Shown one piece after another: positions 44,815 through 53,474 of a stretch of DNA of 64,000 nucleotides. A program made the position numbers and the translations under genes. This DNA is from Streptomyces sp. NBC_01439 (GTDB lineage Bacteria > Actinomycetota > Actinomycetes > Streptomycetales > Streptomycetaceae): contig NZ_CP109487.1 in assembly GCF_036227605.1 (NCBI RefSeq), forward strand, positions 7,861,001 through 7,925,000. The letters are read 5' to 3'. The number at the start of each line of letters is the position of its first letter. Positions within the stretch are counted from its first letter, which is position 1. Under the pieces are notes generated by a model. That model was not told where the DNA came from. It searched no databases and worked only from the letters and a program-made list of their open reading frames with translations.

Positions 44815-44856
44815 TCAACGCGTTGATAAGTGAGGTCAATAATTGACCACGCTTAT
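44815..44856. promoter_or_regulatory. Palindromes in the divergent region of the XRE-cupin regulator
   Basis: TCAACGCGTTGA (44815-44826) is a perfect 12-bp palindrome. 44826-44856 is a 31-bp near-palindrome centred on 44841 with 13 of 15 pairs, whose core GGTCAATAATTGACC is perfect. They are the strongest operator candidates for the XRE-cupin regulator and probably overlap the transport-operon promoter; TTGACC in the core could act as a -35 on either strand. Confidence 0.65.
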
Positions 44857-44932
44857 GACGGGAGGGTTGCGGCCGTGCGAAACCTCCCGCGGCCCTCCGG
44901 CACGCCAGACCCGATGAGGTACGTTCACCTGC

Positions 44933-45502
44933 GTGTCTCGCCCAGAACCCACGCCCGAAGCGATCGAGGTCGGACGGGTGATCCGCGGCTGCCGCAAGCA
45001 GCGCGGCGTCTCCATGGCCGTACTCGCCACCCGATCGGGCCTCTCCCAGCCCTTCCTCAGCCAGCTGGAACGCGGACTCGCCACGCCCAGCCTCAGCTCG
45101 ATCTACCGGATCGCCGAGGCCCTGGACGTCACCCCGGGCACCTTCCTACGGCCGCCCGATCGGCCCGGCGCCGTCAGCCACGAGAGCGACCCCCAGGTGA
45201 TTCGCGTGAGCGAGGCCGCAGGACAGATCGCCCAGGTCCTCATCCCCGGCGGGCGCAGCACCCTGATGGAGGCCTACGAGCACCACTTCGAGCCCGGCCG
45301 GGGCGAGCGCGGCTGGTTCGAACACCCCGGCGAGGACTTCCTCTACGTCCTGGAGGGCGAGATCGTCCTCGAGGTCGAGGGCGAGGACCCGCTGACCCTG
45401 CGCGCGGGCCAGAGCGCCCACCACCGGGGCGAAGTCCCGCACCGCTGCCGCCTGTCGGGCCCGGCAGCGGCACGCACCCTGCTCGTCATCGCGAACGCCT
45501 GA
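44933..45502 (+). CDS. XRE-family regulator with cupin domain
   Basis: 189-residue regulator. An N-terminal helix-turn-helix (about 12-68; MAVLATRSGLSQPFLSQLER) is joined to a C-terminal cupin (about 110-185; HFEPGRGERGWFEHPGEDF, VLEGEIVLEVEGE). Such regulators sense small molecules or amino-acid-like ligands. It is divergent from the transporter operon and so probably controls it. Its 3' end overlaps the convergent nSTAND gene by 17 bp. Confidence 0.9.
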   Translation: MSRPEPTPEAIEVGRVIRGCRKQRGVSMAVLATRSGLSQPFLSQLERGLATPSLSSIYRIAEALDVTPGTFLRPPDRPGAVSHESDPQVIRVSEAAGQIAQVLIPGGRSTLMEAYEHHFEPGRGERGWFEHPGEDFLYVLEGEIVLEVEGEDPLTLRAGQSAHHRGEVPHRCRLSGPAAARTLLVIANA

Positions 45503-48500
45503 GCCCGAGGGCCGGACCCCCGTCCCGCCCCTCGGGCCCGGACGTCCGCAGCCCGTCGACCGCCGCCAGCCGCGTCCCGACGTCCAGGTCCCACAGCCGC
45601 ACGGTGCCGTCCGTACTGCTGCTGGCCACCGTCCGCCCGTCGGGAGCGAACACGACGCCCCACACCGCGTTCGCGTGGCCGGACAGCGCGGCCACCGTCC
45701 GGCGCCCGGCCACGTCCCACAGCCGCACCGTGCGGTCGTTGCCGCTGCTCGCGAGCGTGCGGCCGTCGGGGGAGAAGGCGAGCCCCCGCGCGGAACCGGT
45801 GTGTCCGACCAGCGCCGCGCGGAAGCGGTGGCGCCGAGCGTCCCACAGCCGTACGGTCCCGTCGTTGCCGCTGCTCGCCAGCGTCCGCCCGTCCGGGCTG
45901 AAGGCCACCCCGCGCACCGCGCCCCGGTGACCGGTGAGGACGCCGAGCGGGCGGCGCTCCGCCACGTCCCACAGACGGACCGTCAGATCGTCCCCGGCAC
46001 TCGCCAGGGTGCGTCCGTCGGGGCTGAACGCCACGTCGTTGGCGAAGTCCGTGTGACCGGTGAGGACGGCGAGCGGGCGGCGCCCCGCCACGTCCCACAG
46101 CCGCACGGAGCCGTCGGAACAGGCCGAGGCCAGGGTCCGCCCGTCCGGAGAGAAGGCCACCGCGAACACCGTCCCGCCCCGGCCGTCCAGCACGGCGGAC
46201 CGGCCCCGGGCCACGGTGTCCCAGAGCCGGATCGTGCCGTCCGAGCCGGCCGAGGCCAGGGTCCGCCCGTCGGGCGCGAACGCCACCGAGAACACCGTCT
46301 CGCCGTGCCCTGCGAACGTGGCCAGGACCCGGCGCCCCGCGACGTCCCACAGCCGCACCGCGTGATCGGCCTCCGCAGTGACCAACCGCTTCCCGTCCGG
46401 GCTGTACGCGGCGTGCCAGATCTCCGTGAACGGCCGCGAGGTCAGGACCGCGCCCCGCAGGTCCCAGAGCACCACCGACTGGTCGAACCCGGCGGTGGCC
46501 AGCACCGCACCGTCCCGGTCCACGGCCACCCCGAGGACGTAGTCGGTGTGGCCGGCGAGCGTGGCCGTGGCCCGCCCCCCAGCCACGTCCCACAGCCGGG
46601 TCGTACCGTCGCCGCCCGCGCTGACGACCGTCGTCCCGTCCGGGGTGTAGACGACGCCGTTGACGTCGTCGCTGTGCCCGGTCAGCGTGGCGGTCGCCCG
46701 GCGCACGGCCACGTCCCACAGCCGTACCGTGCGGTCGACGCCCCCCGTCGCGACCGTACGGCCGTCCGGGGCGAAGGCCACGCCGAGCACCTCGTCGGTG
46801 TGCCCGGTGAGGACGGCCTGCGGACCCGCCTCCACCGGATCCCACAGCCGTACGGTCCGATCGGCGCCGGCCGACACCAGCGTCCGGCCGTCGGCGGCGT
46901 ACGCCAGGGAGTTCACCCGCCCGGTGTGGCCCGTGAGGGACGCGAGGGCGCGGTGGTCACCGGCCGCGTCCCACAGCCCGATCGTCCCGTCGGCGCCGCC
47001 GACGGCCAGGCTCCGCCCGTCGGGTGCGAAGGCCACGGCCCGGGCGCCCGTCGTACTCCCCGGGAGCTGCGCTCCCGCGCCGCGGCCAGCCGTGTCCCAG
47101 AGCCGCGCCGGCCCGTCCGTCGACGTGGCCGCGAGCATCTTGCCGTCAGGGCTGAAGGCCACCGCACGCACCCGCCCGGGCAGGGTGAAGGTCGCGATCG
47201 TCCGGCGGTCGGCCACCCGCCGCAGCAGCACCGTCCCGTCGGAACCGGCCGTCGCCAGCAGGCCGTTGCCCGGACCGAAGGCCACCGCGTTGACCGGCCC
47301 GCCGTGCCCGCCCAGACGGGCGGTGAACGGCTGGGACTGGGTGCTCAGGAGCGCCCCGCGGGCCTCGCTCGTCGCCGCGGTCCGGTACGCCTGACCGGCG
47401 AGCAGCATCGAGGCCTCGGGCCGGCCCGCGGCCAGCGCCGCGGACTGCAGGGCGAGCGCCCGCGAACGGGCGACGCGCTCCTGGTCGAGCGCGCCCGCGC
47501 GCTGCTGGTACGCGAGCCCGCCCGCGCCCACGGCGAGGACCAGCAGGACCACCAGCGTGACCAGCGTCCACTGCCGCAACCGCACCTGCCGCCCGGCCTG
47601 CCGCTCACGGCCGTCCTCGGCGTCCTGGCTCGCCCGCAGGAAGGCGGCCTCCAGCGGACCGAGCCGGCTCCTGCCGTCGTGCTCGTCGGCCCAGGCCCGG
47701 GCGGTCTCCAGGCGGGTCCCGCGGTGCAGCGCCGACGGATCGCGGCCCTCGCGCTCCCATTCGGCGGCGGCGTGGGCCAGTTGCTGGTGGACCAGGAGCC
47801 CGGCCCGGTCGGCGCGGATCCAGCCGCGCAGCCGCGGCCAGGCGTGCAGCAGGGCCTCGTGGGTGATCTCGACGGTGTCGCGGTCCATGGTGATCAGGCG
47901 GGCCCGGACGAAGGCGTCGAGCGCGGCCGCGGCGGGACCCGCGTCGGCCAGCTGTTCCATCAGGGCGGTCCGGCTCATCCGGCGGCGCGTGGCGCCCGTA
48001 CCGTCGGCGACGTGCACCAGTCGCACCAGGACCCGGCGGAGCGTGTTCTGCTCGGCCGGGTACAGGCGGGTGAACACCTCCTCGGCGGTGCGGGCGATCG
48101 CCCCCTGGATGCCGCCGGTGCGTTCGTACCCGTCGACGGTCAAGGTGGCGCCCTCGCGCTGGCGCCAGGTGGCCAGCAGGGCGTGCGAGACCAGGGGGAG
48201 CACCCCGGAGGGGGTCCGGTCGGGCTGGTCGTCGCGCAGTCCGACATCGCGCATCAGCAGCGGGAACAGGCCCGGTTCGAGGGCGAGTCCGGCGAGCTCC
48301 GCCGGGCGGGTGATCGATTCCCGCAGCTCCGCCAGGGACATCGGGGGCAGGACGAACAGCCCCCGCGTGAAGACCGGGGCCAGTTCCGGCAGGTCCAGGC
48401 AGTTCCCGGAGAAGTCGGCCCGTACGCCGAGCACCACGACGGCGGCGCCCGGGCCGTCCGGCACGCGGCCGTCCGGCACGGGGCGCGCGGTCGCCAGCGC

Positions 48501-49355
48501 GCTCAGCACCCGGACGAACGCGCGCCGCTCGTCCTCGTCGGAACACAGCGTGAACAGCTCCTCGAACTGGTCGACGAGCAGCACCGGACGCGGGGGCGGC
48601 GGCGTTCGGCCCGGGCCGTCCACCCGGTCACCGCCCGCGTGCCGCCGGACGGCTTCGAGCAGCGCGTGCGGCCGGTCCCGGAGCTCGCCCACGGTGACGC
48701 CGGGATCGCCGTCGAGAGCTCTCGCGGCGCAGTCCAGCAGTTCGTCCAGCGGGTGCGCGGTGGGCGTGAACCGCAGCACCGGCCAGGTGTCCGAGCCCGG
48801 CATCGGGAAGCCGCCCCCGCGCAGTGCCGGCACGAAACCGGCGTTCAGCAGGGAGGACTTGCCCGCGCCCGACGGGGCGAGCAGCATCAGCGGTCCGTCG
48901 CCGATCCGTTCGAAGACCCGCTCGATCAGCTCGGCCGTCGCGCGGTCCCGTCCGAAGAACCAGCGGGCCTCCTGCGCGGTGAAGGCCGGCAGGCCCCGGT
49001 AGGGACATTCGCCGTCGGCCCGCGCACCGGCCTGCGCACCGGTGTCGCCCGTGCCGGCGTTGCCGTCGGCTCCGCGCGGCCCCGTTTCCCCGACCATCCG
49101 CACCAGTTCACCCCCGGCCCGCAGTACGTCGTCGCAGCGCCGCGCGACGTCGACGGTGACGCGCTTCGAGCCGGTCTCGATCTTGCTCAGATAGCCCTTG
49201 CTGTAATGGGTCTGCCGGGCGAGGTCCGCGAGGGACAGACCGCGTTGCAGCCGCAGACGTCTCAGCTGGGCGGGGAAGGGCATCGCGGCGTCGTCGGACT
49301 CGCGCTGGCCATCGGTCTTCCGCCGGTGGTCCGGATCCCCCAAGACATCCCCCAT
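45486..49355 (-). CDS. XRE-nSTAND1-WD40 giant signalling protein
   Basis: 1289-residue protein in one frame. Residues about 27-85 are an XRE helix-turn-helix (SLADLARQTHYSKGYLSKIE). Residues about 118-560 are an nSTAND1 NTPase with P-loop LAPSGAGKSSLL (160-170) and Walker B VLLVDQFEELF, plus the ITHEALLHAWPRL motif. A single transmembrane helix lies near 650 (LVTLVVLLVLAVGAGGLAY). Fourteen WD40-like repeats follow (about 715-1270), each ending like DGTVRLWDV, enough for two seven-blade propellers. It probably senses a signal and oligomerises; the output is not evident. The alternative start is ATG 49283. Confidence 0.9.
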   Translation of the reverse strand: MGDVLGDPDHRRKTDGQRESDDAAMPFPAQLRRLRLQRGLSLADLARQTHYSKGYLSKIETGSKRVTVDVARRCDDVLRAGGELVRMVGETGPRGADGNAGTGDTGAQAGARADGECPYRGLPAFTAQEARWFFGRDRATAELIERVFERIGDGPLMLLAPSGAGKSSLLNAGFVPALRGGGFPMPGSDTWPVLRFTPTAHPLDELLDCAARALDGDPGVTVGELRDRPHALLEAVRRHAGGDRVDGPGRTPPPPRPVLLVDQFEELFTLCSDEDERRAFVRVLSALATARPVPDGRVPDGPGAAVVVLGVRADFSGNCLDLPELAPVFTRGLFVLPPMSLAELRESITRPAELAGLALEPGLFPLLMRDVGLRDDQPDRTPSGVLPLVSHALLATWRQREGATLTVDGYERTGGIQGAIARTAEEVFTRLYPAEQNTLRRVLVRLVHVADGTGATRRRMSRTALMEQLADAGPAAAALDAFVRARLITMDRDTVEITHEALLHAWPRLRGWIRADRAGLLVHQQLAHAAAEWEREGRDPSALHRGTRLETARAWADEHDGRSRLGPLEAAFLRASQDAEDGRERQAGRQVRLRQWTLVTLVVLLVLAVGAGGLAYQQRAGALDQERVARSRALALQSAALAAGRPEASMLLAGQAYRTAATSEARGALLSTQSQPFTARLGGHGGPVNAVAFGPGNGLLATAGSDGTVLLRRVADRRTIATFTLPGRVRAVAFSPDGKMLAATSTDGPARLWDTAGRGAGAQLPGSTTGARAVAFAPDGRSLAVGGADGTIGLWDAAGDHRALASLTGHTGRVNSLAYAADGRTLVSAGADRTVRLWDPVEAGPQAVLTGHTDEVLGVAFAPDGRTVATGGVDRTVRLWDVAVRRATATLTGHSDDVNGVVYTPDGTTVVSAGGDGTTRLWDVAGGRATATLAGHTDYVLGVAVDRDGAVLATAGFDQSVVLWDLRGAVLTSRPFTEIWHAAYSPDGKRLVTAEADHAVRLWDVAGRRVLATFAGHGETVFSVAFAPDGRTLASAGSDGTIRLWDTVARGRSAVLDGRGGTVFAVAFSPDGRTLASACSDGSVRLWDVAGRRPLAVLTGHTDFANDVAFSPDGRTLASAGDDLTVRLWDVAERRPLGVLTGHRGAVRGVAFSPDGRTLASSGNDGTVRLWDARRHRFRAALVGHTGSARGLAFSPDGRTLASSGNDRTVRLWDVAGRRTVAALSGHANAVWGVVFAPDGRTVASSSTDGTVRLWDLDVGTRLAAVDGLRTSGPEGRDGGPALGLRRSR

Positions 49356-49453
49356 GGCAGTGTGCGCCCAGGCAGCGGTACGGGAGCGGCCAGGCTACCG
49401 CGGGGGTGGGGCGGACGGCCGCCCCTTCGAATCGGTATGACCAGCACACGAGC

Positions 49454-49484
49454 GTACGGAGCCGCCAGGCGCGCGGCTCCGTAC
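49454..49484 (-). terminator. 12-bp hairpin after the I36-like gene
   Basis: GTACGGAGCCGC (49454-49465) pairs with GCGGCTCCGTAC (49473-49484), loop 7 nt. It lies 22 bp beyond the stop of the secreted I36-like gene. Confidence 0.75.
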
Positions 49485-49505
49485 ACCGCCCCGGATGGGG
49501 CGTCG

Positions 49506-49868
49506 CTACGGGTTGAGACGGACCGAGTTGATGGGCGTGAGGTCGGCGTAGACACCGGTCTTGGCGGCGATGGGGCTGCCGCAGCCCGAGCCCGCGGAAC
49601 CCGTGCACAGCTGTGCGGTAGCACCGCCGTACTGGTTGTTGAGCACCCAGTGGTTCCCGAACTGGTCGCTCAGCTTGTGCGCCCCGTAGGTGTAGAAGAC
49701 GTGCGTCGGCTTGACGGCGGGGTTCTGGTTCTGAGGGTAGATGCAGACCGCCCCGTCCGGGCAGCCGGCCCACGCGTCGGCCGGCTTGGCCTCGACCGTA
49801 CCGCTGAGCGCGATCACGGCGACGACGGCGGTGGCGAGCGCGGCGGCGCCGCGGAACATCTTGCGCAT
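49506..49868 (-). CDS. Secreted peptidase-inhibitor I36-like protein
   Basis: 120-residue exported protein from ATG 49868. A signal peptide ends near VEAKPADA (about residue 27-32). The mature part starts with WAGCPDGAVCIYPQNQN, the pattern of the I36 (SMI-type) inhibitor family, and has four Cys residues (CPDGAVC; LCTGSAGSGC) that probably form two disulfides. It may inhibit a secreted metalloprotease; the assignment rests on the short N-terminal pattern. Confidence 0.7.
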   Translation of the reverse strand: MRKMFRGAAALATAVVAVIALSGTVEAKPADAWAGCPDGAVCIYPQNQNPAVKPTHVFYTYGAHKLSDQFGNHWVLNNQYGGATAQLCTGSAGSGCGSPIAAKTGVYADLTPINSVRLNP

Positions 49869-50123
49869 GGTTTCCCCTTGTGGTGCGTGCCTCGTGCGGA
49901 CGGCTCCAGCCTCCCCCCGGCCCGTACCGAGGTCGACGGGTTGCCCGTCGCCCATCGCGGCGGCGCCCGGGAAACCCCCTGCCACCAGCCCGAACACGGA
50001 GCAGGAGGGCAACGCCCGGATGGTGCGGCGTAAGACTTTCGTCATTGGTGCGGGCATGGCGCACGGCGCCCCGACCGCGTTGAATTCGAAAGAGACGGAC
50101 GAGGCGAGGAAGAGGGAACGGCA

Positions 50124-50672
50124 GTGACACGGACGAGGCGGCGCGGACGGTTGTGGGGCGGAGCATCGATCGCGGCGGTGGTGGTGGTGGCAGTGGCGCT
50201 GTACTGGCTGCAGCCGTGGAAGCTGTGGCAGGACGAGACCGTCCGCGAGGCGCTCCCGGCCGCTGCCGCGCCGTCGGGTCCTGGCGCGCCCGCGGCCGTA
50301 CCGGGTGCCCCGGCCGCCCCGGTGACCGTCGCCCGCGGGACGCTCATCAGCCACGAGCACGCCACTACCGGCGCGGTGGAACTCATCCGGCTCCCCGATG
50401 GGTCCCACACCGTGCGGCTGGCGAACCTCGACACGAGCAACGGCCCGGACCTGCGGGTGTGGCTGGCCGATGCCCCGGTGAAGGAGGGCGTGGCGGGCTG
50501 GCGCGTCTTCGACGACGGCAAGCACGTGAGCCTCGGCAAGCTCAAGGGCAACAAGGGGGACCAGAACTACCCGGTGCCCGCCGATGTGAACGTCGCCGAG
50601 TTCACCAGCGTCACCATCTGGTGCGACCGCTTCGACGTCTCCTTCGGAGCGGCGGGCCTCACCGCCGTGTGA
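50124..50672 (+). CDS. Membrane-anchored DM13-domain protein
   Basis: 182-residue protein with an N-terminal transmembrane anchor (about 13-31, ASIAAVVVVAVALYWLQPW), a Pro/Ala-rich linker (about 45-70) and a DM13 domain (about 70-180). Domain marks are GTLISHEHATTGAVELIRL, GPDLRVWLADAP and VTIWCDRFDVSFGAA; the Cys near the end is the expected conserved residue. DM13 is proposed to take part in redox or electron transfer. The GTG start follows GAGGGAA. Confidence 0.85.
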   Translation: MTRTRRRGRLWGGASIAAVVVVAVALYWLQPWKLWQDETVREALPAAAAPSGPGAPAAVPGAPAAPVTVARGTLISHEHATTGAVELIRLPDGSHTVRLANLDTSNGPDLRVWLADAPVKEGVAGWRVFDDGKHVSLGKLKGNKGDQNYPVPADVNVAEFTSVTIWCDRFDVSFGAAGLTAV

Positions 50673-50868
50673 CCCGCCGCCGGGGCCGTCCGGGCCGGGC
50701 GACACGCCGTGGGGCCGGAGCTGATCGGGCGTCACCCCCGTTCGGCCGTCTCCCGGAGTACGACTATCCACTCGTCCGGACGGCAAAATGCGGCCGTTTG
50801 CCCACGGGATGTATCCATCCGCGCAAGCGGTGTGGAAATAGGTCGTAATCGCCCATAACTTCGGCATC

Positions 50869-52032
50869 GTGACGAACCGACAAATCAAGTCCCTCACGTG
50901 CATCGCAGTCGTCATGGCCGCAGGTCTCGGCGTGCTCGCGCCGTCCGCCGCCGCCGAGGCCGGACGCAGAGTGCACCCGGGCGACTCGATCCAGGACGCG
51001 GTGAACTACGCCAGGCCGGGCGACATCATCACCGTGATGCCCGGCACCTACTACGAGAACGTGCTGATCACCAAGCGGCTGACCCTGCGCGGGTTCGGTG
51101 CCCGGACGGTGATCAAGCCGCCGGTCACGGCCGTCGCGCCGGTCGCGCCCGTGGCACCGCCGGCCCCCGGCGCATCGACGGCGCCGGTGGCACCCGGAGC
51201 GGCCAAGGCGCCGACCGCGGCGACGGCGCCGTCCGGCAGGGCGCTCGCCTGCTCGCAGGCCGACACCGGAATCTGCGTCATGGGGACGGCGGAACAGCCC
51301 GTCGTCGGCGTGGACATCCGGTCGCTGACCGTCTCGGGCTTCAAGCGCAACGGCATCTGGGCCTCCTACACCGACCGGCTGAGCGTCCAGCGGGTGATCT
51401 CCGAGAAGAACGGCACCTGGGGCATCGCCCAAGAGCGCTCCACCCGCGGGCTCTTCCGCGACAACACCGCCCGCGACAACGTCGAGTCGGGCCTCTTCAT
51501 CGCCAACACCGTCGATCGGGAGGGCGGCGCCACCGACACCCTGGGCGCCGTGATCCGCCGGAACACGCTGACCGGCAACCGGATCGGCGTGACCGTCCGG
51601 CGCGTGCGGAACCTCTCCGTCTACGGCAACACCCTCACCGGCAACTGCGGCGGCATCTTCGTCGTCGGCGACGAGGGCGAGCCCGGCGCCGGGGACATGA
51701 CCATCCGCAACAACCGGATCCACGAGAACAACAAGTTCTGCAAGGGCAACACCCGCCTCCCCGACATCCAGGGCGTCGGCATCGTCCTCACCGGCGCCGA
51801 GCAGACGGTCGTGCGTTCGAACGACATCCGCGGCAACGTCGGAGCCTCCCCGCTGTCCGGCGGAATCCTGCTGTTCAAGAGCTTCGTGGGCGCGACGAAC
51901 ACCGACAACGTCATCCGGGACAACGTGGTGCGGGACAACAAGCCGGCGGACCTGGCCAACCAGGGGACCGGAACGGGCAACCAGTTCGTCAACAACCGGT
52001 GCGCATCTTCCGTACCGGCCGGGATGTGCTGA
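50869..52032 (+). CDS. Secreted right-handed beta-helix protein
   Basis: 387-residue exported protein. A signal peptide ends near SAAAEA (about residue 31). The helix is shown by repeated N-rich turns (NTLTGNRIGV, GNTLTGNCGG, IRNNRIHENNKF, SNDIRGN, IRDNVVRDN). An Ala/Pro/Val-rich insert (about 86-123) interrupts the first coils and may form an exposed loop. Cys pairs near 128-135 and 378-387 suggest disulfides. Pectate-lyase-like folds include polysaccharide-active enzymes, but no catalytic set is evident. Confidence 0.82.
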   Translation: MTNRQIKSLTCIAVVMAAGLGVLAPSAAAEAGRRVHPGDSIQDAVNYARPGDIITVMPGTYYENVLITKRLTLRGFGARTVIKPPVTAVAPVAPVAPPAPGASTAPVAPGAAKAPTAATAPSGRALACSQADTGICVMGTAEQPVVGVDIRSLTVSGFKRNGIWASYTDRLSVQRVISEKNGTWGIAQERSTRGLFRDNTARDNVESGLFIANTVDREGGATDTLGAVIRRNTLTGNRIGVTVRRVRNLSVYGNTLTGNCGGIFVVGDEGEPGAGDMTIRNNRIHENNKFCKGNTRLPDIQGVGIVLTGAEQTVVRSNDIRGNVGASPLSGGILLFKSFVGATNTDNVIRDNVVRDNKPADLANQGTGTGNQFVNNRCASSVPAGMC

Positions 52033-52067
52033 CGCGTGACCCCCCTGATCAGCGGAATCGAGGCCTC

Positions 52068-53126
52068 ATGACCACGGTAAGTCCCACTCCGACACCGATC
52101 CCGTCCCCCCAGCACACCCCCCAGCCGGCCATGCGCCTGCGCGAGCTCGTCTTCGGAGCGGCCTGCGCCGCCGCCGTACGGGCCGCGGCCCGCCTCGCGG
52201 TGGCCGACGCCCTCGGGGAGTCGCCCGCCTCCGCCGCCGAACTCGCCACCGCGGTCGGCTCCGAGCCGCTGCCCCTGCAACGCCTGCTCCGCGCCCTGTC
52301 CTGCTACGGGATCTTCGCGGAGACGGAGGACGGGCAGTTCGTCCACACCGAGATGTCGCGACTGCTGCGCGAGGACGACCCGCACAGCCTGCGCTACATC
52401 GCCCTGTGGTGCACGGAGCCCTGGACCTGGCAGGCCTGGCCGCGGCTCGACGACGCCGTCCGGTCCGGCGACAGCGTCTTCCAGGAGCTGTACGGCAAGG
52501 GGTTCTTCGACTACCTGCACCAGGACGCGCACGAGTCGGCCCACGTGTTCAACCGGGCCATGACCACCTCCAGCATGCAGTCGGCGCTGGACGTGGCGGA
52601 GCTCCTCGACCTCACCGGGATCTCGGTCGTCGCGGACATCGGCGGCGGTCAGGGACACGTGCTGGCGAGCCTGCTGGAGAAGCACCCGACGGTACGGGGC
52701 GTCCTGCTCGACCTGCCGGGCGTGGCGGCGAAGGCGGATCCGCGGCTGCGGGAGGACGGTCCGCTCGCCGCACGGGCCGACATCGTCCCCGGGGACTGCC
52801 GTGAGGCCATCCCGGTCGACGCCGACATGTACATCATCAAGAACATCCTGGAGTGGGACGACGACAGCACCCGCAGGACCCTGCGCAACGTCGTCGAGGC
52901 GGCCCGTCCCGGATCCCGGGTCGTCATCATCGAGAACCTGGTCGACGACACCCCGTCGATGAAGTTCACCACGGCCATGGACCTGCTGCTGCTGCTCAAC
53001 GTCGGCGGCGCGAAGCACACCAAGGCCAGCCTCACCGCCCGCATGGAGGACGCCGGACTGGTGATCGGCGAGATCCGGCCGGTCAACGCCTACCTGCACG
53101 CCTTCGAGTGCACCGTGCCCGGGTGA
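52068..53126 (+). CDS. SAM-dependent O-methyltransferase
   Basis: 352-residue small-molecule methyltransferase. An N-terminal dimerisation winged helix (about 20-110; ELATAVGSEPLPLQRLLRAL) precedes the SAM domain with VVADIGGGQGHVLASLL. The segment usually written LHDWDD, where His is the catalytic base, reads NILEWDD here, so that His is absent; some anthracycline methyltransferases also work without a base. It lies next to the ACP, SchA/CurD and hydroxylase genes and may modify an aromatic polyketide. Confidence 0.86.
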   Translation: MTTVSPTPTPIPSPQHTPQPAMRLRELVFGAACAAAVRAAARLAVADALGESPASAAELATAVGSEPLPLQRLLRALSCYGIFAETEDGQFVHTEMSRLLREDDPHSLRYIALWCTEPWTWQAWPRLDDAVRSGDSVFQELYGKGFFDYLHQDAHESAHVFNRAMTTSSMQSALDVAELLDLTGISVVADIGGGQGHVLASLLEKHPTVRGVLLDLPGVAAKADPRLREDGPLAARADIVPGDCREAIPVDADMYIIKNILEWDDDSTRRTLRNVVEAARPGSRVVIIENLVDDTPSMKFTTAMDLLLLLNVGGAKHTKASLTARMEDAGLVIGEIRPVNAYLHAFECTVPG

Positions 53127-53148
53127 TGCCGGCCGGCATAGGACCGCA

Positions 53149-53185
53149 CGCCTTCGAGACCGGCACGAAGCCGGTCTCGAAGGCG
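53149..53185. terminator. 16-bp perfect hairpin between O-methyltransferase and ACP genes
   Basis: 53149-53164 and 53170-53185 pair perfectly (16 bp, 5-nt loop ACGAA; one more A:T pair outside). It separates convergent stops at 53126 and 53210 and should end transcription from both sides. Confidence 0.85.
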
Positions 53186-53209
53186 TCCGCGGTCACCCGG
53201 GCGTCGGCG

Positions 53210-53461
53210 TCAGGCCGCCAGGGCGCTGTTGACGAGGTCGAGGAACTCGCGCGGCGACTTGCAGCGGTCCGCGTCGGCGGGCAGCGGCCGGCTGTGCCGG
53301 TTCTCCAGCTCACCGACGATGCCGAGGAGTCCCAGGGAGTCGAGCCCCCACTCGTCGAAGCCCGAGTCGGGGCGGCTCGCCATGTCCGCGGGGTCGACGG
53401 TGACGCCGGCACCCTTCTTCATCAGGGCGGCCAGTTCTTCCATGGTCAGTCGAGCGGTCAT
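53210..53461 (-). CDS. Acyl carrier protein, aromatic polyketide type
   Basis: 83-residue ACP. The phosphopantetheine Ser lies in FDEWGLDSLGLLGIV, and the flanking MTARLTMEELAALMKKGAGV and CKSPREFLDLVNSALA (helix 4) fit type II polyketide ACPs rather than fatty-acid ACPs. It is 13 bp downstream of the SchA/CurD gene on the same strand. No ketosynthase, chain-length factor or cyclase is adjacent, so its partner must be encoded elsewhere or lost. Confidence 0.9.
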   Translation of the reverse strand: MTARLTMEELAALMKKGAGVTVDPADMASRPDSGFDEWGLDSLGLLGIVGELENRHSRPLPADADRCKSPREFLDLVNSALAA

Positions 53462-53474
53462 GACGGACAACTCC

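Noticed and set aside
45675..50033. 1452-residue plus-strand frame opposite the nSTAND-WD40 gene
   Set aside because: It is the antisense shadow of a GC-rich gene; composition is His/Arg/Pro-rich without domains, while the minus strand shows clear repeats and ATPase motifs.
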